A stretch of 64,000 nucleotides of DNA from Streptomyces sp. DH5 (GCF_020873915.1 NZ_JAHWGP010000033.1:27219-91218), one strand, 5' to 3'. Positions 7,562 to 17,700 are shown, counted from the first letter of the stretch. Numbers and translations: made by a program. The notes: a model not told the origin generated them from the letters alone.

Positions 7562-8527
7562 ATGAACGACGACGGTTACGCGGTCCGGGCCGAGGGACTG
7601 GAGAAGCGCTACGGCGAGAAGCGCGCTCTCGACGGCTTCGACCTCGCCGTCCGCGAGGGCACGGTGCACGGACTGCTCGGACCGAACGGCGCGGGCAAGA
7701 CCACCGCCGTACGCATCCTGTCGACGCTGATCCGGGTCGACGGCGGCCGGGCGACCGTGGCCGGGCTCGACGTGGCCCGCAGCCCGCGCGAGGTGCGGGC
7801 GCGCATCGGGCTCACCGGTCAGTACGCGGCGGTGGACGAGGTGCTCACCGGACGGCAGAACCTGGAGATGTTCGGCAGGCTGTTCCACCTGGGGGGCAGG
7901 CGGGCCAGGGCGCGGGCGGCCGAGCTGCTGGAGCAGTTCGACCTGGCCGGCGCCGCGGACAAGGGCGTCGGCGACTACAGCGGCGGCATGCGGCGCCGGC
8001 TGGACCTGGCGGCCTCGATGATCCTCACGCCGGCCGTGCTGTTCCTGGACGAGCCGACGACCGGCCTCGACCCGCGCAGCCGGGGAGAGGTCTGGGACTC
8101 CGTGCGGGCGTTGGTGGCCGGCGGGACGACCGTGCTGCTGACCACGCAGTACCTGGAGGAGGCCGACCGGCTGGCCTCCCGGATCACCGTCATCGACCAG
8201 GGCCGGGCCATCGCCGACGACACCCCGGACGGGCTGAAGAACCTGGTCGGCGGCGACCGGATCGAGGTCGTGGTCGGCGAACGGTCGGACATCCCCCGCG
8301 TGGTGAAGGTGGTCGCCCGGGTCGCCGACGGCGAACCCGAGTCGGACGACACCGAGTTGCGGGTGCACGCCCCCGTGACCGACCGGGTGGCCGCGCTGAC
8401 CGACGTCGCCCGCACCCTGCAGGACGAGGGCGTACGGGTGGAGGACATCGGGTTGCGCAGACCCAGCCTCGACGACGTGTTCCTGCGCCTGACCGGACAC
8501 CGCACGGAGAAGGAGGAGGCGGCATGA
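7562..8527 (+). CDS. ABC transporter ATP-binding protein, DrrA family
   Basis: This 321-residue nucleotide-binding subunit powers an exporter. It has a Walker A motif GPNGAGKTT at residues 40-48, the ABC signature YSGGMRRR, and a Walker B motif [12 protein letters not shown]. The C-terminal extension of the daunorubicin-resistance DrrA subfamily ends in [18 protein letters not shown] 7562 follows AAGGAG with good spacing. Its TGA overlaps the start of the permease gene as ATGA, so the two subunits are made together. The divergent TetR gene and the tandem operator indicate substrate-responsive repression. The family exports anthracyclines and other hydrophobic compounds, but the substrate here is unknown. 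Confidence 0.93.
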   Translation: MNDDGYAVRAEGLEKRYGEKRALDGFDLAVREGTVHGLLGPNGAGKTTAVRILSTLIRVDGGRATVAGLDVARSPREVRARIGLTGQYAAVDEVLTGRQNLEMFGRLFHLGGRRARARAAELLEQFDLAGAADKGVGDYSGGMRRRLDLAASMILTPAVLFLDEPTTGLDPRSRGEVWDSVRALVAGGTTVLLTTQYLEEADRLASRITVIDQGRAIADDTPDGLKNLVGGDRIEVVVGERSDIPRVVKVVARVADGEPESDDTELRVHAPVTDRVAALTDVARTLQDEGVRVEDIGLRRPSLDDVFLRLTGHRTEKEEAA

Positions 8528-9345
8528 GCGCGCTCGACCTGACCGGACCCGCCCCCCGCGGCCGCGTGTACTGGGCGCTGGCGGACTGCTGGAACCTCGT
8601 CCGCCGCAGCCTGACCCACTACCGGCGCCAGCCGGTCAACATCGCCTGGCAGCTCGGCTTCCCGATCCTGTCGGTGCTGCTGTACGGCTACGTCTTCGGC
8701 AGCGCGATGCAGGTGCCCGGCGGCGGTGACTACAAGGACTTCCTGATGCCCGGGATGTTCGTGATGACGATGGCGTTCGGTTTCATCAACACCGCGACCG
8801 TCGTGGTCTACGACTCCACCAAGGGCGTCATCGACCGCTTCCGCTCGATGCCGATGGCGTCCTCGGCGGTGGTGGCCGGGCGCGGGGTGACCGATCTGAT
8901 CGTCGCCTGCGCCGAGTTGGCCATCCTGATGCTGACCGCGCTGGTCATGGGCTGGCGCCCGGACGGCGGCTGGGGCTTCCTGGCGGCGTTCGGACTGCTG
9001 CTGTGGCTGCGGTTCGCGCTGATCTGGCTCGGCGTCTGGCTGGGCCTGCTGGTGCCCAACCCGGAGGCCGCGGGCGGCCTGTTCGCGGTCGCCTTCCCGC
9101 TGACGATGATCTCCAGCATCTTCGTCGCCCCGCAGCTCATGCCCGACTGGCTGGGCTGGGTGGCCGCCTGGAACCCGATCTCCTCCACGGCGGCGGCGGC
9201 CCGCGACCTGTTCGGCACCCCGGTCGGCGGCGGCGACTCCTGGGTCGAACAGCACGCGCTGCTGATGGCGGGGGTGTGGCCCCTCGTGCTGACGGCGGTC
9301 TTCCTGCCGCTCGCGGTGCGCAGGTTCCAGCGGCTCAGCAGGTGA
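8524..9345 (+). CDS. ABC-2 type permease, DrrB family
   Basis: This 273-residue integral membrane partner of the preceding ATPase has about six hydrophobic segments: around [83 protein letters not shown] and [19 protein letters not shown]. The ABC2_membrane signature [15 protein letters not shown] appears near the end. The start overlaps the ATPase stop by four bases. Together the two proteins form a simple two-component efflux pump, presumably assembled as two ATPases and two permeases. The gene is followed by an unrelated acetyltransferase-like gene 28 bases later. Confidence 0.92.
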   Translation: MSALDLTGPAPRGRVYWALADCWNLVRRSLTHYRRQPVNIAWQLGFPILSVLLYGYVFGSAMQVPGGGDYKDFLMPGMFVMTMAFGFINTATVVVYDSTKGVIDRFRSMPMASSAVVAGRGVTDLIVACAELAILMLTALVMGWRPDGGWGFLAAFGLLLWLRFALIWLGVWLGLLVPNPEAAGGLFAVAFPLTMISSIFVAPQLMPDWLGWVAAWNPISSTAAAARDLFGTPVGGGDSWVEQHALLMAGVWPLVLTAVFLPLAVRRFQRLSR

Positions 9346-9373
9346 GGGGAGGCCGCGGCTAGCATGCGGTCGC

Positions 9374-10072
9374 ATGGAAACGTACGGACGCCCGATCGAG
9401 GAACTCCCGGGTGACCCGCGGCGGTTGTCGCTGGAGTACCACCAGCGGCAGCCGCTGAGCGGCATCGAGGACCAGGACGGTCTCGACGAGTGGACCGTGT
9501 CCGTGCGGGAGGAGCGGTTCCGGAACCGCACCGTCGGCGGTGTCGTCGGCTCCCTGTCCCTCTTCCGGCTGCGGCAGGACGAGCGGTTCAGCCCGTCCCC
9601 CTGGGGGGACGCGGAGGGGTACGACCGCGGTCTCTTCCATGTGGTCATGGGCTGCTACGACCTCGGGCGGGGCGGCTACCGGCAGGAGTTCCGGGACAGC
9701 ATGACGTCCGCCGACGGCGACCTGCTCGTCCTGTGGGACGTTCGGCTGGACCCGGAGTGGCGCGGGGTCGGCCTGGGCCCCGTGCTCGCCTCCCAGGCGC
9801 TGTGGACCCTGGGCGCCGGGTGCAGCGCGGTGGCCGCCGCGACGACGGTGCCCGTGGTCGGCGACGAGGGGCGCCGGCTGTCGGCGGAGGAGTGGGACCG
9901 GGCCAACGAGAAGATCACGGCCCTGTGCGGGTCCATCGGTTTCCGGCTCCGTCCCCGGCCGTTGGGGTACCTCCTCGACCCCGCCACCGAAGAGGCGCAG
10001 GACGCGCGTGAGGAGCAGCGACGGCGGTACGACGCGCTGGCGGACGCCTGGCGCGCGGCGCACCGCGGGTGA
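9374..10072 (+). CDS. GNAT-like acetyltransferase, tentative
   Basis: The 232-residue protein is not confidently recognised. The segment DVRLDPEWRGVGLGPVLASQ (near residue 120) matches the acetyl-CoA-binding motif A of the GNAT fold, where R/Q-x-x-G-x-G/A contacts the cofactor pyrophosphate. IGFRLRPRPLGYLLD later on resembles the GNAT C-terminal strand. The N-terminal half lacks known motifs, and the C-terminus is a charged helix (EEAQDAREEQRRRYDALADAW). ATG 9374 is 28 bases after the permease stop, so readthrough from the exporter operon is possible. A strong hairpin follows the stop. A role in modifying a small molecule is plausible but inferred only from the fold. Confidence 0.55.
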   Translation: METYGRPIEELPGDPRRLSLEYHQRQPLSGIEDQDGLDEWTVSVREERFRNRTVGGVVGSLSLFRLRQDERFSPSPWGDAEGYDRGLFHVVMGCYDLGRGGYRQEFRDSMTSADGDLLVLWDVRLDPEWRGVGLGPVLASQALWTLGAGCSAVAAATTVPVVGDEGRRLSAEEWDRANEKITALCGSIGFRLRPRPLGYLLDPATEEAQDAREEQRRRYDALADAWRAAHRG

Positions 10073-10078
10073 GACGAC

Positions 10079-10114
10079 GGAGGAGGGCGCCCGGTTCACC
10101 GGGCGCCCTCCTCC
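10079..10114. terminator. Bidirectional hairpin terminator
   Basis: A perfect 16-base-pair stem, GGAGGAGGGCGCCCGG pairing with its complement around a TTCA loop, lies between two convergent genes. It starts 7 bases after the acetyltransferase-like gene stop and ends 18 bases from the serC stop, so it can serve both. It has no U-tract, which is normal for Streptomyces. Confidence 0.88.
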
Positions 10115-10132
10115 GTGTCGTGCGAGGCGTGG

Positions 10133-11260
<1,128 letters not shown>

Positions 11261-11329
11261 CTAGCGGCTGAGGGAAACCCGGGCGAAACATCGTCCGTCC
11301 GCTGAGACGGGCCGTGGAGGGGGCCGGAC

Positions 11330-11459
11330 GACGGCGCCGGGCGACGGCGCTGGACGATGGCGCTGGACGACGGTGCCGGGCGACGGTGCCGGGCGACGGC
11401 GCTGGACGACGGTGCCGGGCGACGGTGCCGGGCGACGGCGCTGGACGACGGCGCTGGAC
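11330..11459. repeat. 13-bp tandem repeat, ten copies
   Basis: Ten contiguous 13-base units follow the consensus GACGGYGCYGGRC. They occur as two main variants, GACGGCGCTGGAC and GACGGTGCCGGGC, in a higher-order pattern. The period is not a multiple of three, so every frame is cycled and stays open merely because the unit lacks stops. The array lies upstream of serC and downstream of the P450 gene, which points away from coding. Confidence 0.85.
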
Positions 11460-11481
11460 GACGGCGGGCGGCGGGCGGCGG

Positions 11482-11661
11482 GCGCAGGACGGGCCGGGGG
11501 CGGGCGTGCGGCAGGACGGGCGGCGCAGGACGAGGCCACCGGACGACGGCGCTGGACGACGGCGCCGGGCGACGCCACCGGACGACGGCGCCGGACGAGG
11601 CCACCGGACGACGGCGGGCGGGCGGCGCAGGACGGGCCGGGGGCGGGCGTGCGGCAGGACG
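11482..11661. repeat. Second 13-bp block plus 37-bp direct repeat
   Basis: Seven more 13-base units at 11529-11619 follow a related consensus, GACGACGGCGCCG, alternating with GACGAGGCCACCG. They are flanked by two identical 37-base copies at 11482-11518 and 11625-11661, both containing GGGCCGGGGGCGGGCGTGCG. The whole 11300-11700 interval looks like a decayed minisatellite. No promoter or gene is recognisable within it. Confidence 0.8.
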
Positions 11662-11727
11662 CGCGGGCGGACGGGCCGGGGGCGGGCGGTGGACGGGCCG
11701 GTAAGGCCGCCCACCGCCCCGCGCCGG

Positions 11728-12978
11728 TCAGCCGCCGAGCTTCACCGGGAGCTCGAACAGGTCGTTCTGGGTGACCACCGGCTTGTTGCGCAGTTCGCCC
11801 GCCGGGACCGCCAGGTCCAGGCCGGGGAAGCGGGCGTACAGGGCCGGCAGCGCCACGCCGGCCTCCAGGCGGGACAGGGCGGCACCGGGGCACACGTGCG
11901 GGCCGTGACCGAAGGAGATGTGCCGGTTGGCGCTCTCCCGGGTGATGTCGAAGTCGCCCGCCGTCGGCCCGTGCGCCTGCTCGTCCCGGCCGATCGCCGC
12001 GTACGACACGATCAGCGCCTCCCCGGCCGGCAGGACCTTGTCGCCCACCGGTACGTCCTCGGTCGCGAACCGGATCAGCACGTGCGACGTCGGCGTGGCG
12101 TACCGCAGGGTCTCCTCGACCACCGCCGACCAGTCGGCCTTGCCGGACAGCACGAGTTCCCGCTGCTCGGGGTGGAGGGACAGGTTGACCACCGCGTTGA
12201 CGATGAGGGAGATCGTCGTCTCGTGACCGGCCGCCACCATGAGCTGGAGCGTGGCGACGATCTCCTCGTCGGTGAGGCTGTCGCCGTCCTCCGACGCCTG
12301 GATGAGCGCGGAGGTCAGGTCGTCGCCCGGGTTCTCGCGCTTGTGCGCCACCGTCTCGGCCATGATCCCGGCCAGCTCGGTCAGCGTCGCGATGACCTCC
12401 TCGGGCGGGGTCTGCGTGGAGAAGAACTTCTCGAAGAGCTCCTTCAGGCGCGGCAGCCGCTCCTCCGCCAGCCCCATCAGGTCGGCGATGACGTACATCG
12501 GCAGCGGGTAGGCGAACGTCGCCTTCAGGTCGACCGTGTCACCCGGCTGCGCGGCCACCTGGTCCAGCAGGCCCTCGGTCAGCTCCGTGATCCGCTCCCG
12601 CATCCGCTCCACCCGGCGCGGGGTGAGCGCCTGCGCGACCAGCGTGCGCAGCCGGCGGTGGTCGGCGCCGTCCACGGTGAGCATGGAGCGGGGCGGGTTC
12701 GCCAGCCCGATCAGCGGCCAGTCGGGGGCTATCTCGCCGCGCTGCCAGGCGCCCCACACGTTGATGTCCTTCACCAGACGCGGGTCGGTGAGCAGCTTCT
12801 TCGCCTCGGCGTGGTGCGTGACCGCCCACACCGGTACGTCGCCCGGCAGCGTCACGGCGGCCAGCGGGCCCGCGGCCCGCAGCGCCGCGCTCTCGCCGTC
12901 CAGGTCGGAGACGAAGGGGTCCAGGGCGATACGGGTCTGTCCGGCGTCCGGCGTCGTGGTGTCCGTAGCAGCCGTCAT
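11728..12978 (-). CDS. Cytochrome P450, CYP154-like, last gene of the conservon operon
   Basis: The 416-residue P450 has all expected motifs: I-helix AAGHETT, K-helix EETLR (EXXR intact) and the heme loop FGHGPHVCPGAALSRLE with its Cys ligand. It should use electrons from a ferredoxin to hydroxylate a small substrate. Its ATG 12978 overlaps the stop of the CvnE P450 gene as ATGA, which makes it the sixth gene of the operon. Conservons that end in two P450s, a degenerate one followed by a normal one, are known in S. coelicolor, where CYP157 and CYP154 members are paired. The substrate is unknown. The P450 pair may generate or sense a signal for the G-protein-like system. Confidence 0.9.
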   Translation of the reverse strand: MTAATDTTTPDAGQTRIALDPFVSDLDGESAALRAAGPLAAVTLPGDVPVWAVTHHAEAKKLLTDPRLVKDINVWGAWQRGEIAPDWPLIGLANPPRSMLTVDGADHRRLRTLVAQALTPRRVERMRERITELTEGLLDQVAAQPGDTVDLKATFAYPLPMYVIADLMGLAEERLPRLKELFEKFFSTQTPPEEVIATLTELAGIMAETVAHKRENPGDDLTSALIQASEDGDSLTDEEIVATLQLMVAAGHETTISLIVNAVVNLSLHPEQRELVLSGKADWSAVVEETLRYATPTSHVLIRFATEDVPVGDKVLPAGEALIVSYAAIGRDEQAHGPTAGDFDITRESANRHISFGHGPHVCPGAALSRLEAGVALPALYARFPGLDLAVPAGELRNKPVVTQNDLFELPVKLGG

Positions 12979-14210
12979 GCGCGCGTGCCTCCAAGGGCGG
13001 GAGTGGGAGTGAACGTGACCGGGAGTTCGGACAGTCCGCGCAGCCACGGGGACGGGCGGCGGGTGAGCTTCGCGGCCGGCACCGCGAGGTCGATGTCCGG
13101 CAGCCGGTCCAGTACGACCTCGATGCCGGTCCTGGCGATCACCTCGGCGATCTCCTGCGCCGGGAACGGGCAGCGGTGCTCCCCGTGACCGAACGAGAAG
13201 TGGGCGCCGTTCCCGCCGGTCAGCGCCGAGGCGTCGGTGCGCACCTGGGGGTCGGAGTTGGCGCCCTGCAGGCCGAGCAGGACCATGTCACCGGCGCGGA
13301 TCCGGCGTCCGCCGAGCTGGGTGTCGCGGGACGCCCAGCGGGCGGCGACGTTCTGCGTCGGCGTGTCCTCCCACAGCACCTCGTTCATCGCCTCGGCGAC
13401 GCTGTTGCGGCCGCCGAACAGCGAGGCCGCGAAACGGCTGTCGGTGAGCATCAGGTGCAGCGAGTTGCCGATCCAGTCGGCGGTCGGCTGGTGCCCGGCC
13501 GCCATCATCACCATCAGGTCCTGGCAGACCTCCTCCTGGGTGAAGCCCGAGGTGTCGGCGAGCATCCGGGACGTGACGTCCTCGGCGGGCCGCTCGGCGC
13601 GGTCCGCCACCAGTTCCGTCATCGAGGTGAACAGGTGGACCTGGCCCGCCAGGGCCCGCTCCCGACCGTCGATCATGTCGTTCAGGGCGGTGACCAGGGC
13701 GGGGCCGGCCTCGTCGGGGAAGCCGTAGAGCCGGGCCAGTACCCGCACCGGCAGCAGCATCGCGAACTCGGCGATGATGTCGGCGCTGCCCCTGGGACAG
13801 ATGCCGTCGATGAGTTCGTCGGCGAACCTCTCGGCGTAGCCGCGCAGTTCGAACGGGTCGACCGCCTCCAGCGCGGACACCAGCATCCCGGCCCGCTCGC
13901 GGTGCCGCTCGCCGACGGTGTAGAGGATCGACGGCTGCCTGCGGCCGATCATCGGCAGCAGCGGCCAGTCGTCGGGGATGTTCTCCCACTGGTTCCACAG
14001 TTCGGAGTCGCGGCTGAACAGCACCGGGTCGCCGGTGATCTGGTGCAGTTCGCGGTAGCCGAGGACCAGCCAGGCCGGTGCGTCGCCGTCGAGCACCACC
14101 GGGACGACGCTGCCGTGCTCGCGCCGCAGCTCCCGGTACACGCGGGCCGGGTCGTCCTGCAGCAGGGACCCCTGGAAACGGACGGCGTTGGGGAGGGAGG
14201 CGGGGCTCAC
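12975..14210 (-). CDS. cvnE: CvnE cytochrome P450, CYP157-like with EXXW in place of EXXR
   Basis: This 411-residue protein retains the heme Cys loop (FGHGEHRCPFPAQ), but the K-helix reads NEVLWE (13371-13382), so the otherwise near-invariant Arg of EXXR is Trp. The I-helix reads AAGHQPT instead of AGxET. Loss of EXXR is the published hallmark of the CYP157 family, supporting that assignment. The GTG at 14210 overlaps the cvnD stop as GTGA and is chosen over the long upstream frame. Its association with CvnA-D suggests a role in the membrane-bound regulatory complex rather than ordinary catabolism. Catalytic competence is uncertain because the oxygen-activation residues also differ. Confidence 0.88.
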   Translation of the reverse strand: MSPASLPNAVRFQGSLLQDDPARVYRELRREHGSVVPVVLDGDAPAWLVLGYRELHQITGDPVLFSRDSELWNQWENIPDDWPLLPMIGRRQPSILYTVGERHRERAGMLVSALEAVDPFELRGYAERFADELIDGICPRGSADIIAEFAMLLPVRVLARLYGFPDEAGPALVTALNDMIDGRERALAGQVHLFTSMTELVADRAERPAEDVTSRMLADTSGFTQEEVCQDLMVMMAAGHQPTADWIGNSLHLMLTDSRFAASLFGGRNSVAEAMNEVLWEDTPTQNVAARWASRDTQLGGRRIRAGDMVLLGLQGANSDPQVRTDASALTGGNGAHFSFGHGEHRCPFPAQEIAEVIARTGIEVVLDRLPDIDLAVPAAKLTRRPSPWLRGLSELPVTFTPTPALGGTRA

Positions 14211-14848
14211 ACCAGCTCCTGACGGGGGGCTCGGGCCGGGTCGGCGTACAGGCTCTGGATGTGTTCCACCAGCGTGATCAGCACGATCTTGCTGGACTCC
14301 CGGGACCGCGCGTCGCAGTTCACCAGCGGCACGTGCGGGTCGAGGTCGAGGGCCTCGCGGATCGCTTGCGGGGTGAAGGTGGCGCCGCCGAAGTCGTTGC
14401 AGGCCACGATGAACGGTGTGCCGTGCTTCTCCAGCCGGTCGATGGCGTACCAGGAGTCGTCGATGCGCCGGGTGTCGACCAGCACGACCGCGCCGAGCGT
14501 GCCGGAGAACAGCCGGTCCCACAGGAACCAGAAGCGTTCCTGGCCGGGCGCGCCGAACAGGTACAGCACGTTGTGCGCGTCGAGGGTGATGCGGCCGAAG
14601 TCGAAGGCGACGGTCGTCGAGGTCTTGGCGCTGACCCCGCTGGTGTCGTCGACGGCCTCACCGGCCTGCGTCATCGTCTCCTCGGTGTTGAGGGGACGGA
14701 TCTCGCTGACCGAGCGGACCATGGTCGTCTTGCCGGCGCCGAAGCCGCCCACGACCACGATCTTCAGGCCGTTGTCGGCCGACGCGCCCAGCGGGGCACG
14801 GCTCTCGGCGGCCGTGTCCGTGCGCGTGTCAGAGGTTGCGGAGTCCAA
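14207..14848 (-). CDS. cvnD: CvnD, small GTP-binding protein of the conservon
   Basis: The 213-residue GTPase-like protein has a P-loop GGFGAGKTT at residues 34-42, and a switch II region LFGAPGQERFWFLWDRL in which the usual DxxG is modified, as in other Cvn proteins. VACNDFGG occupies the N/TKxD position. In S. coelicolor cvn9, CvnD interacts with CvnA-C in a membrane-associated complex likened to eukaryotic G-protein signalling. The start TTG 14848 lies inside the end of cvnC (20-base overlap), with GGAG upstream. The stop overlaps cvnE. The gene is expected to cycle between GTP and GDP states, with CvnB as a roadblock-type regulator. Confidence 0.9.
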   Translation of the reverse strand: MDSATSDTRTDTAAESRAPLGASADNGLKIVVVGGFGAGKTTMVRSVSEIRPLNTEETMTQAGEAVDDTSGVSAKTSTTVAFDFGRITLDAHNVLYLFGAPGQERFWFLWDRLFSGTLGAVVLVDTRRIDDSWYAIDRLEKHGTPFIVACNDFGGATFTPQAIREALDLDPHVPLVNCDARSRESSKIVLITLVEHIQSLYADPARAPRQELV

Positions 14849-15176
14849 CGAGCACCTGCTCCAGGATGTCGGGGTCGGGTACGGCGGCCTTGCGGGGGTG
14901 GCGGGCGCTGACCCGGCCCGCCGCGAGGAGGTCGGAGAGCAGGATCCGGGTGATGCTGACGGGCAGCTTCATCTCGGCCGCGATCTCCACGACCGCCGTG
15001 GGGCGTTCGGTCAGCCGCAGGATCGCCGTGTGCTCGGACTGCATGCCGGGCACCGGATCGCATTCGGCGACGACCAGGGTCACCAGGTCGAAGGGGTTGT
15101 CGGGACCGGACCGGCTGCGGCCCCCGGTGAGGGTGTACAGCCGGTCGGGGGCGTCGTCCCTGCCGGGCCGGCTCAT
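14829..15176 (-). CDS. cvnC: CvnC, DUF742 protein of the conservon
   Basis: This 115-residue protein matches DUF742. It has a short disordered head (MSRPGRDDAPDRLYTLTGGR) followed by a winged-helix-like domain (HTAILRLTERPTAVVEIA, ISRILLSDLLAAGRV-like region, DILEQVLVGLRNL). In conservons it sits between the roadblock protein and the GTPase and is thought to bridge them. The ATG at 15176 overlaps the cvnB stop as ATGA, and its own end overlaps the cvnD start. Function beyond complex formation is not established, and DNA binding is possible from the fold but not shown here. Confidence 0.9.
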   Translation of the reverse strand: MSRPGRDDAPDRLYTLTGGRSRSGPDNPFDLVTLVVAECDPVPGMQSEHTAILRLTERPTAVVEIAAEMKLPVSITRILLSDLLAAGRVSARHPRKAAVPDPDILEQVLVGLRNL

Positions 15177-15580
15177 GCGGTGCGGGGCAGCGCGGTCAGG
15201 TGCTCACCGAGCTGTTCGACGAGTTCGCTCATGTTGTGCCCGATGAGCCCGGCGTCCGCGTCCTCGCTGGTGACGACGGCGAGGTGGGCGCCCTGGCCGG
15301 CCTCCACGATGAACAGCACGCCCCCGTAGAACTCGGTCATGGCCGAGCGCACCCCGCCGCTGCCGTCGCCGAACTCGATCGAGGCGCCGTGCGACAGCGA
15401 CTGGATGCCGGCGGCTATCGCGGCGAGCTGGTCGGCCTGGTCGGCGGACAGCTCCGGGGTGCGGCACAGTTTCAGGCCGTCCCGGGACAGCACGAGCGCG
15501 TGCCGGGCACCCGGCGTGCGCTCCAGCAGTCCTTCCAGGAGCCAGGTGAGCTTCTCGTCGGCGGTCGTCGTGCCGGTCAT
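15173..15580 (-). CDS. cvnB: CvnB, roadblock/LC7-domain protein of the conservon
   Basis: The 135-residue protein is a single roadblock/LC7 domain: LTWLLEGLLERTPGARHALVLSRDGL, then DQLAAIAAGIQSLSHGAS, and ending LVEQLGEHLTAL. Such domains bind small Ras-like or MglA-like GTPases and regulate their nucleotide cycle. Here the partner should be CvnD. The ATG at 15580 overlaps the cvnA stop as ATGA. The gene's length and position are exactly those of cvnB genes, which are repeated in many copies in Streptomyces chromosomes. Confidence 0.92.
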   Translation of the reverse strand: MTGTTTADEKLTWLLEGLLERTPGARHALVLSRDGLKLCRTPELSADQADQLAAIAAGIQSLSHGASIEFGDGSGGVRSAMTEFYGGVLFIVEAGQGAHLAVVTSEDADAGLIGHNMSELVEQLGEHLTALPRTA

Positions 15581-17700
15581 GAGGTCGTGTCGCCTTCCGG
15601 GGTCGCGGGGGTGGGTCGTGCTTCGGGGGTCTGGTCGGGGGTCGTGGGCGTGGCGCCGGGGTCGGGGGCGCCCGCGGTGGTGCCGGTGTCCGGGTCGGCC
15701 GTGTCGTCCGGGGTGGGGGTGCGGACGGCCTGGCGGAAACTGCTGAAACGCGCGGTGCGTGCCCTGGTCTCCTCGGCCGTGGGGGCGGGCCGGGGAGCGG
15801 CGGGACGGCCGCTGCCGGAACGCGAGCGCTCGGCCTCGGCCAGGGTCCGGCCCCGGCGGCGGCGGGGCAGTACCAGGGGCGCCGCCCCGCCCTCCGGGGA
15901 CGGGGACTCGTGGGTGGGGACCGGGTCGGGGTCGAGGTCGGATCCCGCGCGGGACGCGGCGTAGGAGACGGTGGAGTGCGCGCCGTCGTCGCGGGACGCG
16001 GACCGCTCGGCGGGCGCGGTGCCGGCGTCGGTGCCGGTCGTGGTGTCGCCGCTGTGCGCGGTGGTGTGGGTGGTCTCGGGCTCCGGGCGACCGGGGGCGG
16101 CGGTGGCCGGGGCGCTGTCCCGGTCGCCGTGCCGGCTGCTGCTCCGGCGCTGGGGGAGGCCGGTGGCCGAGGCGTCCGTGGCGTCCGCGGGGGAGGCGTG
16201 GGAGCCGGCCGGGGACTTCACGGCCGCCGTGGCGGCCGGCGGGGTGGTGCGGCCGGGTGCGGCGGCCGGCGGGGTGGTGCGGCCGGACGGGGCGGCCGGC
16301 GGGAGCGGGGCGGCGGGGGCCGCGTCCGCCGGCACGAGGATGTCCTGCGGTACGAGCATCAGCACGCCCGTGCCGCCGCGGGCCGAGGGACGGTAGGACA
16401 CCCGGAGTCCGTACCGGCGGGCCAGCCGGCCGACGACGGCGAGGCCCAGCCGGGTGCCGGTCAGGCCGCCGAGCTCGGTCAACTCGCCGGAGACCGCGCG
16501 CTCGGCGCGGCGCAGCTGGGCCTCGCCCATGACGAGGCCGCTGTCCTCGACGGACACGATGACGCCGGCCGGGACCTCCTCGACGTACACGTGGACCTCG
16601 GCGGTCGGCGGCGAGAAGTTCGCCGCGTTGTCGAGGAGTTCGGCGAGCGCGTGCATCACGCCCTCGGCGGCGTGGCCCGCGACGGCGGTGTCGCTGGCGG
16701 AGTGCACGCGGATCCGCTGGTAGCCGCTGATCCGGCCCATGGCGCCGCGCAGGATCGACTCCATGGCGATGGGCCGGGCCCAGCGCCGGCCGGAGCGGGC
16801 GCCGGTGAGGACGGCGACGGAGTCGGCGAGCCGGCCCGCCTGCGCGGTGCGGTGGTCGAGGTGGAGCAGGTCGGCGAGGACCTCCTCGTCGTGGTGCTTC
16901 TCCTCCATCGCGCGCAGGTCGGCGAGCATGCCGGTGGACAGGGCCTGCATCCGTCCGGCCGCGTTGGCGGTCGCGGACACGGCGGCGGCACGGGCGCCGT
17001 TGGCCTCGCGCAGTTTGACGGCCAGCCGTTCGTTCCGCTCGCGGAGCCGTTCGCTCTCGGCCACCAGCCCGGTCCGCTCCTCGTCCAGCCGCTTCAGCTC
17101 GTCGGCGTGGTCGCGGGCCGTCCGGGCGGTGTGGGCCGTGTGCTCCTCGGTGATGAGGTGCAGCTTGGAGGCGTGCTCCTCGGCGAGGCGTGCCAGTTCG
17201 GCGGTGTGCGCCGCGGTGAGCCGGGAGCGCTCCTCGGCGTGCTCCCGCTCCAGCCGCGCGAGGTCGTCGGCGTGCTGCTCGGCGAGCCGGTCGCGTTCGG
17301 CGGCCAGGGTCTCGGCGAGGTGGGCCCGTTCCTGGTCCAGCTCGGCGGACAGACGGGCGCGTTCGCGGGTCAGTTCACCGGTCAGCCGTTCGTGCTGGCG
17401 GCGGGAGTCCTCCGCCAGCCGGGCCCGTTCCTGGAGCAGCCGTCCGACGTCCTGGGTGACGGATTCCAGCCGGGTCCGTGCCGCGCGCCCCGAGAGCACG
17501 GCGTACGTGGTGACGGCGGCGGCCGCGCTCAGCAGCACGGCGGCGACCGTGCCGATCACCGTCGTGGCACCGATCGCCTCGTCCGGGACGAGGAAGACGG
17601 CGGCGAGGACGGCGAGGGCGGAGAGTGCCGCGGTGATCAGGGGGACGGGCACCAGGCTGCGGGGGGTGGGGCGGTCGCCGGGGAGCAGGGGGGAGGTCAT
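15577..17700 (-). CDS. cvnA: CvnA, membrane sensor ATPase/kinase of the conservon
   Basis: This 707-residue membrane protein carries two N-terminal transmembrane helices (about residues 17-40 and 47-70) and a long coiled coil of charged heptads (about 75-260, with repeats such as LAEQHADDLARLEREHAEE). The C-terminal HATPase_c domain has an N-box ELLDNAANFSPP, a G1 box VEDSGLVM and a G2 region GTRLGLAVVGRLARRYG. A 250-residue Pro/Ala/Thr-rich tail contains tandem GRTTPPAA units. No phospho-acceptor His is obvious, as in other CvnA proteins. ATG 17700 has GAGGA upstream. It is the receptor-like first gene of the operon. The signal it senses is unknown. Confidence 0.92.
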   Translation of the reverse strand: MTSPLLPGDRPTPRSLVPVPLITAALSALAVLAAVFLVPDEAIGATTVIGTVAAVLLSAAAAVTTYAVLSGRAARTRLESVTQDVGRLLQERARLAEDSRRQHERLTGELTRERARLSAELDQERAHLAETLAAERDRLAEQHADDLARLEREHAEERSRLTAAHTAELARLAEEHASKLHLITEEHTAHTARTARDHADELKRLDEERTGLVAESERLRERNERLAVKLREANGARAAAVSATANAAGRMQALSTGMLADLRAMEEKHHDEEVLADLLHLDHRTAQAGRLADSVAVLTGARSGRRWARPIAMESILRGAMGRISGYQRIRVHSASDTAVAGHAAEGVMHALAELLDNAANFSPPTAEVHVYVEEVPAGVIVSVEDSGLVMGEAQLRRAERAVSGELTELGGLTGTRLGLAVVGRLARRYGLRVSYRPSARGGTGVLMLVPQDILVPADAAPAAPLPPAAPSGRTTPPAAAPGRTTPPAATAAVKSPAGSHASPADATDASATGLPQRRSSSRHGDRDSAPATAAPGRPEPETTHTTAHSGDTTTGTDAGTAPAERSASRDDGAHSTVSYAASRAGSDLDPDPVPTHESPSPEGGAAPLVLPRRRRGRTLAEAERSRSGSGRPAAPRPAPTAEETRARTARFSSFRQAVRTPTPDDTADPDTGTTAGAPDPGATPTTPDQTPEARPTPATPEGDTTS

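Noticed and set aside
11330-11661. CRISPR array in the serC upstream repeats
   Set aside because: Units are contiguous 13-mers without unique spacers, and no cas genes are present.
11314-13188. A 624-codon plus-strand frame through the 13-bp array and the P450 gene
   Set aside because: It is open only because the repeat lacks stop codons; the rest is antisense to the P450.
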